From Actinomycetes bacterium (GTDB lineage: Bacteria > Actinomycetota > Acidimicrobiia > Acidimicrobiales > RAAP-2), in the NCBI GenBank assembly GCA_021795095.1, contig JAJYPU010000007.1, positions 1-32,928 of the forward strand: a stretch of DNA of 32,928 nt, read 5' to 3'. The notes under the pieces are model-generated. The model had not been told where the DNA came from and made no database searches. It worked only from the letters and a program-made list of their open reading frames with translations. Position 1 is the first letter of the stretch. Every line of letters starts with the position of its first letter. Shown here piece by piece: positions 26,516 through 32,928 of this stretch. The position numbers and the translations under genes were made by a program.

Positions 26516-27367
26516 CTACGCCTTCTTGCGCGCGAGCACGATACTCAGGATCGCGAAGCCGATCCCGACGGTGAAGATCGCGGTTCCAAAGACGAACACT
26601 TGTGGCGGGATACCCACGCGAGTCGCGCCGTACACCCAGACGGGGAACGGCACACTCGTGCCACTAAGGAAGTTCGACGTCACGAAGTCGTCGATCGAAA
26701 TCGCAAAGGCCATCAGCGCACCAGCAAGAACGCCGGGCATGATCAATGGCAACGTCACGCGCGTGAAGGTCACCGCCGGGGTCGCTCCGAGGTCGTACGC
26801 GGCCTCCTCGAGCGCGGTGTCGAACCCGGCGAGCCGGGCGCGCACGGTGACCGTGACGTAGGCGATCGAGAACATCACGTGGGCGAGTACGAGGGTAAGG
26901 AAACCACGGCCGATGTTGAACGTGACGAACAGCCCGAGCAGCGACGCACCCATGACGATCTCCGGGGCGGCGATGTTCAAGAAGATCACCTGCTCGAAGG
27001 CGCCCTTGCCCCGGAACCGGGGTGGACGGTAGCGCACGAGCGCGATGGCGAGCATCGTACCGAGCACCGTCGCGATGAGTGTACTCACGAGCGCGAGGCG
27101 GATCGAAAGCCAGAATGAGGCGGTCAGGCCGGGCACGTTGCTCCACTGGTGGTACCACTGTGAGGTGAAGCCGTTCCAGGAGAAGCTCACCAGTTGCATG
27201 CTGCCGATGGTCTTGTTGAAGCTGTAGAAGATCATGATGACGATCGGGAACACCAGGTACGCGATGACGAGCCACGAGTAGGTCGGCAACACGAACCGGG
27301 TCCATCGCCGCTTCCTCGTGGCCGGCGACTCGGGCGTTGAGGTAGTGGGTTGGTCGAGCAACGTCAT
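26516..27367 (-). CDS. potC: Polyamine ABC transporter permease PotC
   Basis: This 283-residue inner membrane permease has six expected helices, the first near residues 32-52 (YSWLVIAYLVFPIVIMIFYS). The ATPase-contact EAA loop is present as EEAAYDLGATPAVTFTRVTLP, trimmed to the core EEAAYDLGAT (about 190). With PotB it forms the channel for spermidine or putrescine. The ATG at 27367 overlaps the potB stop (ATGA). The N-terminal Thr/Pro-rich 20 residues are cytoplasmic. Family membership is secure; the exact polyamine is not. Confidence 0.93.
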   Translation of the reverse strand: MTLLDQPTTSTPESPATRKRRWTRFVLPTYSWLVIAYLVFPIVIMIFYSFNKTIGSMQLVSFSWNGFTSQWYHQWSNVPGLTASFWLSIRLALVSTLIATVLGTMLAIALVRYRPPRFRGKGAFEQVIFLNIAAPEIVMGASLLGLFVTFNIGRGFLTLVLAHVMFSIAYVTVTVRARLAGFDTALEEAAYDLGATPAVTFTRVTLPLIMPGVLAGALMAFAISIDDFVTSNFLSGTSVPFPVWVYGATRVGIPPQVFVFGTAIFTVGIGFAILSIVLARKKA

Positions 27368-28275
27368 AGGTACTGCTCGATCGTTCGCGAGCCCAGGAGA
27401 CGGGCGTAGAGGAAGATGCCGAGCAGGGCCACGACGAGCAGGATCGCCGACAGCGACGCCCCACCGGCGTAGTCCAACGTCACGAGGAACTGATTCTGGA
27501 TGACCGTCCCGATCATGGTGTTCGAAGTCCCACCGAGGATCTCCTGATTTACGTAGTCACCGAACATCGGGATGAACGTGAGTAGGAAGGCCGCGAAGAT
27601 GCCCGGCACGGCGAGGGGCATGATGACCTTCATAAAGCCCACGCGCTTGGTCGCGTACAGGTCGTAGGCGGCTTCGAGCACCCGACGATCGATCCGCTCC
27701 AACGCCACGTAGAGCGGCAACGCCGTGAAGGGCAGGTAGTTGTAGGCCAGCCCCGCCATGACCGCGTAGCTCGTGCCCAGGATGTGGAAGCCCTGGGGCA
27801 GCATGTGGATGTGCTTCAGTGCGCCGAGGACCACCCCGTTGTTGGCGAGCACGAACTCCCAGACGATGGTGCGGATGACGAAGGAGACGAAGAAGGGCAC
27901 CAGCAGCATCAGCAAGAAGAAGTTCTTGCGACGGCCGCCGTAGAAGGCGATCCAGTAGGCAATCGGGAACGAGATGATCAGGTCCACGATGGTCGCCGCG
28001 GCGGCGAAGTAGAGACTGGTGATGAACTCCTGGTGGTACAGGCTCACCTCGCTCGAGAACTCGCCCCAGTGCCACGCCATCACGCACGCCCCCGTGGAGG
28101 GGCTGCAGGTCTTGAGCGACAGCGAGAGCATCAGCACCAGCGGCACGAGGAACAGCAACAGGAGCCACAGACCAGACGGCAGGCTGAGTAGGTAGGGCGC
28201 CAGCGCCCTACCTACTCGCCGCTTGCGCCGAGGCGCTACGCCCCCTGGATGATCGGGAGGAACAAGTTGTTCCAC
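27364..28275 (-). CDS. potB: Polyamine ABC transporter permease PotB
   Basis: This 303-residue permease partners PotC. After a basic start (PRRKRRVGRALAPYLLSLP) the first helix covers about residues 33-55. The EAA loop reads LEAAYDLYATKRVGFMKVIMP, with core LEAAYDLYAT (about 202). The GTG at 28275 lies inside potD, a 40-base overlap; it is chosen because AGGAGA (28288-28283) stands 7 bases before it and no other ATG or GTG occurs before the first helix. A perfect 15-bp inverted repeat (28186-28217) lies within its codons 20-30, just after the potD stop. Confidence 0.9.
   Translation of the reverse strand: MEQLVPPDHPGGVAPRRKRRVGRALAPYLLSLPSGLWLLLLFLVPLVLMLSLSLKTCSPSTGACVMAWHWGEFSSEVSLYHQEFITSLYFAAAATIVDLIISFPIAYWIAFYGGRRKNFFLLMLLVPFFVSFVIRTIVWEFVLANNGVVLGALKHIHMLPQGFHILGTSYAVMAGLAYNYLPFTALPLYVALERIDRRVLEAAYDLYATKRVGFMKVIMPLAVPGIFAAFLLTFIPMFGDYVNQEILGGTSNTMIGTVIQNQFLVTLDYAGGASLSAILLVVALLGIFLYARLLGSRTIEQYL
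28186..28217. repeat. Perfect 15-bp inverted repeat at the potD/potB junction
   Basis: Arms 28186-28200 and 28203-28217 are exact reverse complements with a 2-base loop. In the minus-strand mRNA the hairpin begins 19 bases after the potD stop and lies within early potB codons. It could protect the potD message or slow ribosomes and polymerase entering potB. It lacks a T-run, so full termination is unlikely. Confidence 0.85.
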
Positions 28276-29537
28276 GCGTTGATCTCCTCTTGATTCTTAA
28301 ACGGGTAGTAGTTCTTTGACAACTTGACGCGCGCGGGCGTCGGGAAGACCGACGGGGAGTCGGCGGTGACCGACGTCGCCAGTCCGATCGACGGCTTCAT
28401 CGCCTTCAGCGCCGCTGCGTCCCAGCCCGTCGGGTGCAGCAGTTGCTGCTTCGCGGAGGGAACCGGACAGATGTAGTCGTTGTAGTACTCCACGACGGCC
28501 TGGGTCATCGGGCTGTAGTAGAAGTCCATCAGCTTCATGGCGTCGAGGGGATTCTGGGCGTAGAGCGGGATCGCCATGTTGTCCGTCCAGAGCATGAGCC
28601 CCTCCTTGGGCGTCATCAGGACCAAGTCCTTGTACTTGCTGTTCAGGTTGGCCTGGAAGATGTCACCGGAGTAGCACTGGGAGACGACGGTGTCGCCATT
28701 CTTCAGGTGCTGGATGTAGCTCTGGTCGTAGTAGGCGGCCACCAGGCCATCACTGCGCTGCTGCTGGAGCTTCTTGGCCGCCTTGGCCCAGTCCTTCTCG
28801 GTCGAGCTGAACGGCTCGACGCCGATCGCGAGCAGTCCCGCGCTGCCCAACTCGAAGGGGTCGGACAGCATGCCGATCTTGCCCGCATACTTCTTGTCGA
28901 ACAGGATCTGGATGCTGTCGCCCGGGTTCTTCACGTGCTTGGCGTTGTAGGCGACCGAGGTCCAACCCGACTGCCACGCCATGGTGTACTTGTTGCCCGG
29001 GTCCCACGACGGGCTCTTCACCAGCGGCCCGGCGTACTTGTTGAAGTTCGTCATCAACTTGTGGTCCAGCGGCACGAGCCAGCCGTTCTGCATGAGGTAG
29101 CCGAGCTCGGGGTTGTTGTTGGTCATCACGACGATGTCGTAGCCGGTCGACTGGCCCGCGGCGAGCGACGGGCGGATCTTGGCGTAGAACGACGCGTTGT
29201 CCTGGATGACCTCGTAGTAGTTGACCTTGATCTTGGTGGTCTGGGTGAAGTGTTGGAGCGACAAGTGCTTGCCGTTCAGCACGTCGATGTAGAGCGGCCA
29301 GTTCGCGAAGTTGACCGTGTGATGCAACTTCTGCTTCGACCACCACTTCGCGGTACCCACGTTCTTATTCGGCAATGCCGTCGCACCGGCGCCGCTCGAG
29401 AGCAGCAGTGACGCCCCCGCGCCCGCACCGGCGGCCTTCATCAGGCCGCGGCGCGATATGCGCTGCTCTGTCAGTCCCCGCCAGAACGACGGATCGATTC
29501 CGCCATCCTGGCTAAACACACTGAATTCCTCTGACAT
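28236..29537 (-). CDS. potD: Polyamine ABC transporter substrate-binding protein PotD, Tat-type signal
   Basis: The 433-residue protein captures polyamine outside the cell. A long N-region precedes the twin-arginine motif SRRGLMK (28-34) and a weakly hydrophobic Ala/Gly-rich stretch, so export by the Tat system in the folded state is likely. No lipobox cysteine is present, unusual for a binding protein of a Gram-positive-type cell. The mature part shows NFANWPLYID, YYEVIQDNASFYAKI and ALKAMKPSIGLAT, and the acidic or aromatic patches of PotD/PotF proteins. The ATG follows the potA stop by two bases. Downstream potB overlaps it by 40 bases. Confidence 0.92.
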   Translation of the reverse strand: MSEEFSVFSQDGGIDPSFWRGLTEQRISRRGLMKAAGAGAGASLLLSSGAGATALPNKNVGTAKWWSKQKLHHTVNFANWPLYIDVLNGKHLSLQHFTQTTKIKVNYYEVIQDNASFYAKIRPSLAAGQSTGYDIVVMTNNNPELGYLMQNGWLVPLDHKLMTNFNKYAGPLVKSPSWDPGNKYTMAWQSGWTSVAYNAKHVKNPGDSIQILFDKKYAGKIGMLSDPFELGSAGLLAIGVEPFSSTEKDWAKAAKKLQQQRSDGLVAAYYDQSYIQHLKNGDTVVSQCYSGDIFQANLNSKYKDLVLMTPKEGLMLWTDNMAIPLYAQNPLDAMKLMDFYYSPMTQAVVEYYNDYICPVPSAKQQLLHPTGWDAAALKAMKPSIGLATSVTADSPSVFPTPARVKLSKNYYPFKNQEEINAWNNLFLPIIQGA

Positions 29538-29539
29538 GG

Positions 29540-30757
29540 TTAGTCCCCCTCTGTTTCATTGATTTCTACGGTTGTTGGTAATGGTTTGACGGTAAAGGTG
29601 TGTTCCTCGGGCCAGCTGAGGATGACCTCATCACCGCTGCGCGGCGCCAGCTGGTTACCGATGTTCTGGGCGTAGACCGTGACCTCGACCCCGAGGGTCG
29701 TCTCGACGATGTACTGGTTGCCCACCCCGGTGAACGTGGAGACGCGCACCCGTCCCCCGATCGCGTTGTGGCCCGGCTGGACGACCGTGCCCGCCGGAAA
29801 GATCCCGATCTTCTCGGGTCGAACACCGACCTTGACCGCGGTGCTCCCATCGAGGTCAGGCACGTGGTCCGTAGGCACGACGATGGTCCCGCCACCGTCG
29901 ATGGCGATCGTGGTGCGCGAGCCCGACGTCGAGACGATCGAGCCCGCGAGCAGATTGGACGCCCCGAGGAACGACGCCACGAACTCGGTCGTGGGGCTGT
30001 CGTAGACGTCCTTCGGCGAGCCCATCCCCTCGATCCGACCGTGCCACATGACCGCGAGGCGGTCCGACATGGTCATCGCCTCCTCCTGGTCGTGCGTGAC
30101 GTAGAGGAAGGTGATGCCGACTTGGGTCTGGATGCGCTTCAACTCGATCTGCATCTGACGGCGCAACTTCGCGTCCAGCGCCGACATCGGCTCGTCGAGC
30201 AAGAGCAACTTGGGCTGGTTGACGAGCGCGCGGGCCAGAGCCACGCGCTGCTGCTGGCCACCCGAGAGCTGGGACGACTGACGCTTCTCGTAGTTCGGCA
30301 GGTCGACGATGTCGAGCATCTCGCCAACACGCCGCTTGATCTCGTTCTTCTCGATCTTCTGGCGTCGCAGCCCAAAGGCGACGTTCTCAAAGACGTTGAG
30401 GTGCGGGAACAACGCGTAGGACTGGAAGACAGTGTTCACATCGCGGCGATACGGCGGCAGGTTGGTGACGTCCTGGCCGCCGAGCAGGATCCGACCCTTG
30501 GTGGGATCCTCGAACCCGCCGAGCATTCGCAGCGACGTCGTCTTACCGCAACCCGACGGTCCAAGCAGGCTGAAGAACTCCCCCGCATCCACGCGCAGGT
30601 TGAGGTCATCTACGGCGTTCGCGTCATTGAAGGTCTTGGTGACGTCGATGAACTCGACGTCGGCCGACTCCAAGTTGGCGATCTTTCCCGATCGGCCCAA
30701 CGAGCGCGCGCTCCGCGGCGCCTTGGGATCGGTGGCCTTCGTCGCCCCGATGCTCAT
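29540..30757 (-). CDS. potA: Polyamine ABC transporter ATPase PotA
   Basis: The 405-residue protein powers import. Walker A is GPSGCGKTT, the signature [15 protein letters not shown] and Walker [16 protein letters not shown], with the switch His in [15 protein letters not shown] domain (about 280-395) with [13 protein letters not shown] follows. About 30 polar residues precede the first beta strand. The ATG at 30757 is preceded by a G-rich ribosome binding site (30769-30761); an upstream in-frame extension to 30841 is rejected. The gene lies 124 bases after the aldehyde dehydrogenase stop, with a hairpin in between. Confidence 0.94.
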   Translation of the reverse strand: MSIGATKATDPKAPRSARSLGRSGKIANLESADVEFIDVTKTFNDANAVDDLNLRVDAGEFFSLLGPSGCGKTTSLRMLGGFEDPTKGRILLGGQDVTNLPPYRRDVNTVFQSYALFPHLNVFENVAFGLRRQKIEKNEIKRRVGEMLDIVDLPNYEKRQSSQLSGGQQQRVALARALVNQPKLLLLDEPMSALDAKLRRQMQIELKRIQTQVGITFLYVTHDQEEAMTMSDRLAVMWHGRIEGMGSPKDVYDSPTTEFVASFLGASNLLAGSIVSTSGSRTTIAIDGGGTIVVPTDHVPDLDGSTAVKVGVRPEKIGIFPAGTVVQPGHNAIGGRVRVSTFTGVGNQYIVETTLGVEVTVYAQNIGNQLAPRSGDEVILSWPEEHTFTVKPLPTTVEINETEGD

Positions 30758-30852
30758 GTACTTCCCCCCATCTGCACTCCACGTGACCAAAGCCACTTCC
30801 TCCCTCGCCACGACCTCTTCGTCATGGAGAAGGCCTATCACCCCGTTGCCGC

Positions 30853-30882
30853 ACCGTCAGTTCAGCTGCGTGAACTGACGGT
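30853..30882. repeat. 12-bp stem hairpin between the aldehyde dehydrogenase gene and potA
   Basis: Arms 30853-30864 and 30871-30882 pair perfectly around a 6-base loop, and the stem begins at the last base of the aldehyde dehydrogenase stop codon. There is no T-run on the minus strand. It may be a partial terminator or an mRNA end-protecting structure that lowers or separates expression of the pot genes. The rest of the 30758-30881 gap shows nothing clear apart from the potA ribosome binding site. Confidence 0.65.
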
Positions 30883-32309
30883 TACATCTCTATGTTGTGC
30901 ATCACGTGCTTGACGCGCGTGTAGTCCTCGAAGCCGTACACCGACAAGTCCTTGCCGTAACCCGAGCTCTTGAAGCCGCCGTGGGGCATCTCCGCAACGA
31001 GCGGGATGTGCGTGTTGACCCACACGCAGCCGAAGTCGAGGTCGCGCGTGAAACGCATCGCGCGGCCGTGGTTCGAGGTCCACACCGAGGACGCGAGACC
31101 GTAGTCGACCCCGTTCGCGAAGGCCAGGGCCTCGGCGTCGTCTTTGAACTTCTGCACCGTGATGACCGGTCCGAAGATCTCGTTCTGGATCATCTCGTCG
31201 TCCTGGCGCAGTCCGGCCACCACGGTCGGGGCGACGAAGAAGCCTTCGTCGCCGACCTGGGAACCGCCGGCCGCGACTGAAGCGTGACTCGGCACCCGCT
31301 CGAGGAACCCCGTGACCCGCGCCAGCTGATTGACGTTGTTGACCGGCCCGAAGAGCGCGTCGGCGTTGTCAGGCTTACCGATCACGGTGTGCTTGGCCTG
31401 CTCGGCCAGCGCGTCCACGAAGTCGCCGTAGACCTTGGAGGCGACGAGGACGCGGGTGGCGGCCGTGCAGTCCTGGCCGGCGTTGAAATAACCGGCAATG
31501 GCGATGCCCTCGACCGCCGCGGCCAGGTCCACGTCATCGAAGACGATCACCGGCGCCTTACCACCGAGCTCGAGGTGCACGCGCTTGAGCGTCTTGGACG
31601 CGGTCGAGGCAACCTCCATGCCTGCGCGCACCGATCCGGTCACCGACACCATCGCCGGCGTCCGGTGCTCGACGAGTGCGCGACCGGTGTCGCGGTCACC
31701 GCAGACCACATTGAAGACGCCGTCGGGCAGGACCTCGGCCATCAACTGGGCCATGTAGAGCGCCGACGCCGGTGTCGAGTCGCCCGGCTTCAAAACCATC
31801 GTGTTGCCCGCGGCGATCGCCGGGGCCCACTTCCACACCGCCATCATCATCGGGTAGTTCCACGGCGTCACCGCGCCGCACACGCCGATGGGCTCGCGAC
31901 GGATGTAGCTCGTCATGCCTTCCATGTACTCGGTGGCGCCTCGACCCTCGAGCAGGCGAGCCGCCCCCGCGAAGAAGCGGATCTGGTCGAGCATGGGGGG
32001 CACCTCTTCGCTGTGGGTCAGCGAGAGAATCTTGCCCGTGTTCTCCGACTCAATCGCCACGAGCTCGTCGGCGTGCTGCTCGAGCACATCGGCGATCTTG
32101 AGCAACGCGAGACTGCGCTCGGATGGCGTGGTTCGACGCCACGACTCGAATGCCTTAGCCGCGACCGTGACCGCGAGGTCGACGTCCGCCGCGTTCGAAA
32201 CCGGCATCTCGGCGAAGGGCTGTCCCGTCGCCGGATTGAAGACCTCGGCGTACTTCTCGCTCTTCGGCGCCACGTAGTCGCCCCCGATGAAATTTGCCAG
32301 ACGTCGCAT
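30882..32309 (-). CDS. Gamma-aminobutyraldehyde dehydrogenase (aldehyde dehydrogenase)
   Basis: The 475-residue enzyme most likely oxidises 4-aminobutanal, made from putrescine, to GABA with NAD. Asn151 in TPWNYPMMM, Glu247 in LELGGKAPV and the nucleophile Cys281 in FNAGQDCTAATR are all present. The stretches EYMEGMTSYIRREPIGV and FNAGQDCTAA match the PatD/YdcW group. The ATG at 32309 has a perfect AGGAGG (32322-32317) seven bases upstream, so I prefer it to the GTG at 32315. Position ahead of potADBC supports a role in polyamine use. A divergent Lrp-type gene 198 bases away may control it. Confidence 0.9.
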   Translation of the reverse strand: MRRLANFIGGDYVAPKSEKYAEVFNPATGQPFAEMPVSNAADVDLAVTVAAKAFESWRRTTPSERSLALLKIADVLEQHADELVAIESENTGKILSLTHSEEVPPMLDQIRFFAGAARLLEGRGATEYMEGMTSYIRREPIGVCGAVTPWNYPMMMAVWKWAPAIAAGNTMVLKPGDSTPASALYMAQLMAEVLPDGVFNVVCGDRDTGRALVEHRTPAMVSVTGSVRAGMEVASTASKTLKRVHLELGGKAPVIVFDDVDLAAAVEGIAIAGYFNAGQDCTAATRVLVASKVYGDFVDALAEQAKHTVIGKPDNADALFGPVNNVNQLARVTGFLERVPSHASVAAGGSQVGDEGFFVAPTVVAGLRQDDEMIQNEIFGPVITVQKFKDDAEALAFANGVDYGLASSVWTSNHGRAMRFTRDLDFGCVWVNTHIPLVAEMPHGGFKSSGYGKDLSVYGFEDYTRVKHVMHNIEM

Positions 32310-32507
32310 TCCCACCCCTCCTAAATCGGTCGCCTACCTCGCAACACAAGAGACACTCTGCCAGATTGTGCGACCACGCGCAAGGTCATTTGTAAGAAAT
32401 AAGTCACTCCTTGGCAATTTCATGACGCATTCCGTCGCGATGTGTGCATATACTGTACGTATCCGCAGTCCAACCGCCGATTCGGTGGGGTGGATGGGGA
32501 GCGACCA
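32310..32507. promoter_or_regulatory. Divergent intergenic region of the polyamine operon and the Lrp-type gene
   Basis: This 198-base gap holds the AGGAGG ribosome binding site of the aldehyde dehydrogenase gene (32322-32317, minus). On the plus strand it has TATACT (32449-32454) as a -10 candidate for the Lrp-type gene, without a clear -35, and GGGGAG (32496-32501) before its ATG. ATACTGTACGTAT (32451-32462 and one base before) contains a small inverted repeat over the -10. The AT-rich part at 32380-32420 is a likely regulator-binding area. No minus-strand promoter is convincing. Confidence 0.45.
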
Positions 32508-32928
32508 ATGCCAGCAACTTCTCCAAAGCGACAGACCGCCAAGAACACGAGGAAGGCGTCAGTCGCCGACCACGCGCGCCTTGAGGTTGTCTCGACGGCG
32601 AATGGTCTGGACGACATCGATCGTCAGATCATCAGCCATCTGCAGGAGGACGGACGACGTGCCTACGGCGCGATCGCCGGCGAAGTCGGACTCTCCGAAG
32701 CCGGTGTGCGCCGCCGGGTTCAGCGACTGCGCGATATGGGCGTCATGCAGATTGTGGCCATCACCGACCCGTTGCAGCTCGGTTACGGTCGCGAGGCCCT
32801 GGTGGGCATCCGGGTGCACGGTGACGTGCGACTGGTCGCTGATCGGGTCGCCGCGATCGACGAGGCCAACTACGTGGTTATGACCGCGGGCAGTTTCGAC
32901 ATCATCGCCGAGGTCATTGCGGTCGATG
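32508..32928 (+). CDS. Lrp/AsnC family transcriptional regulator (cut by the window edge)
   Basis: The first 140 codons are present and the gene continues past the right edge. After a basic, polar 30-residue leader (MPATSPKRQTAKNTRKAS) comes the Lrp helix-turn-helix: LDDIDRQIISHLQEDGR then YGAIAGEVGLSEAGVRRRV (about 52-70), with GVMQIVAITDP linking to the ligand-binding RAM domain (LVGIRVHGDVR, YVVMTAGSFDIIAEV). Such regulators respond to amino acids or related amines. The ATG at 32508 has GGGGAG six bases upstream. Divergence from the aldehyde dehydrogenase and pot genes makes it a good candidate regulator of polyamine use. Confidence 0.9.
   Translation, partial: MPATSPKRQTAKNTRKASVADHARLEVVSTANGLDDIDRQIISHLQEDGRRAYGAIAGEVGLSEAGVRRRVQRLRDMGVMQIVAITDPLQLGYGREALVGIRVHGDVRLVADRVAAIDEANYVVMTAGSFDIIAEVIAVD

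Noticed and set aside
28434..29411. 325-codon plus-strand open frame over potD
   Set aside because: It is antisense to the well supported potD gene, with Leu/Val/Arg/His-biased composition and no motif or ribosome binding site.
29600..30913. 437-codon plus-strand open frame over potA
   Set aside because: It is antisense to potA, whose Walker motifs prove the minus frame. Long mirror frames are common at this base composition.

Overview
The window comes from a GC-rich bacterium that is most likely an actinobacterium, with many GTG starts and tightly coupled genes. The cluster of cysteine desulfurase, mnmA, ligA, gatC, gatA and gatB on one strand matches the order seen in actinobacterial chromosomes. 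A placement in Acidimicrobiia is only an impression from memory of protein style. It looks like ordinary chromosome: I saw no insertion sequence, prophage, CRISPR array, tRNA or rRNA. I count about 32 protein genes, including a 16-codon leader peptide, a possible 38-residue membrane protein and a regulator cut by the right edge.

Layout. Positions 1-161 (minus) hold a branched-chain amino acid attenuator: a promoter, a 16-residue leader peptide with six consecutive Leu/Ile/Val codons, and a terminator. The controlled gene, presumably ilvB, lies beyond the left edge. Positions 200-6824 (minus) carry ilvD, a DUF3048 protein, gatB, gatA, gatC and an alpha/beta hydrolase. A short-chain dehydrogenase follows (6877-7755). 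Positions 7806-13070 (minus) are mnmA, ligA, a PASTA-domain protein with a degenerate kinase domain, and a small Cys/His-rich protein. Positions 13105-17027 (minus) hold a cysteine desulfurase, a succinate-semialdehyde dehydrogenase, an MFS transporter and the tiny membrane ORF.

The centre, 17099-18214, is a divergent yceI/marR pair with an operator placed inside the yceI promoter. It is followed by ileS (minus), two GNAT acetyltransferases (plus), a HAD phosphatase (minus), a glutathione peroxidase-fold peroxidase (minus), and a quinone oxidoreductase coupled to a DUF5522 protein (plus). Positions 25351-32309 (minus) form a polyamine uptake and oxidation operon: gamma-aminobutyraldehyde dehydrogenase, potA, potD, potB, potC and alanine dehydrogenase. 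A divergent Lrp/AsnC regulator begins at 32508 and runs off the right edge.

How the parts work together. The polyamine genes form a route from import, through 4-aminobutanal oxidation, toward GABA. The succinate-semialdehyde dehydrogenase elsewhere in the window could finish that route, and alanine dehydrogenase could recycle alanine made by pyruvate-dependent transaminases. MnmA and the cysteine desulfurase supply tRNA thiolation, GatCAB makes Gln-tRNA and Asn-tRNA by transamidation, and IleRS charges tRNA-Ile.

Two themes recur. Many genes start exactly 6 or 7 bases after a TANNNT hexamer, which predicts leaderless mRNAs. Seven gene pairs overlap by four bases as ATGA or GTGA. The items most worth a second look are the apparently leaderless attenuator, the PASTA pseudokinase with its coupled small protein, the operator within the yceI promoter, and a perfect 15-bp inverted repeat at the potD/potB junction. 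All statements come from reading the sequence; no database search was run.
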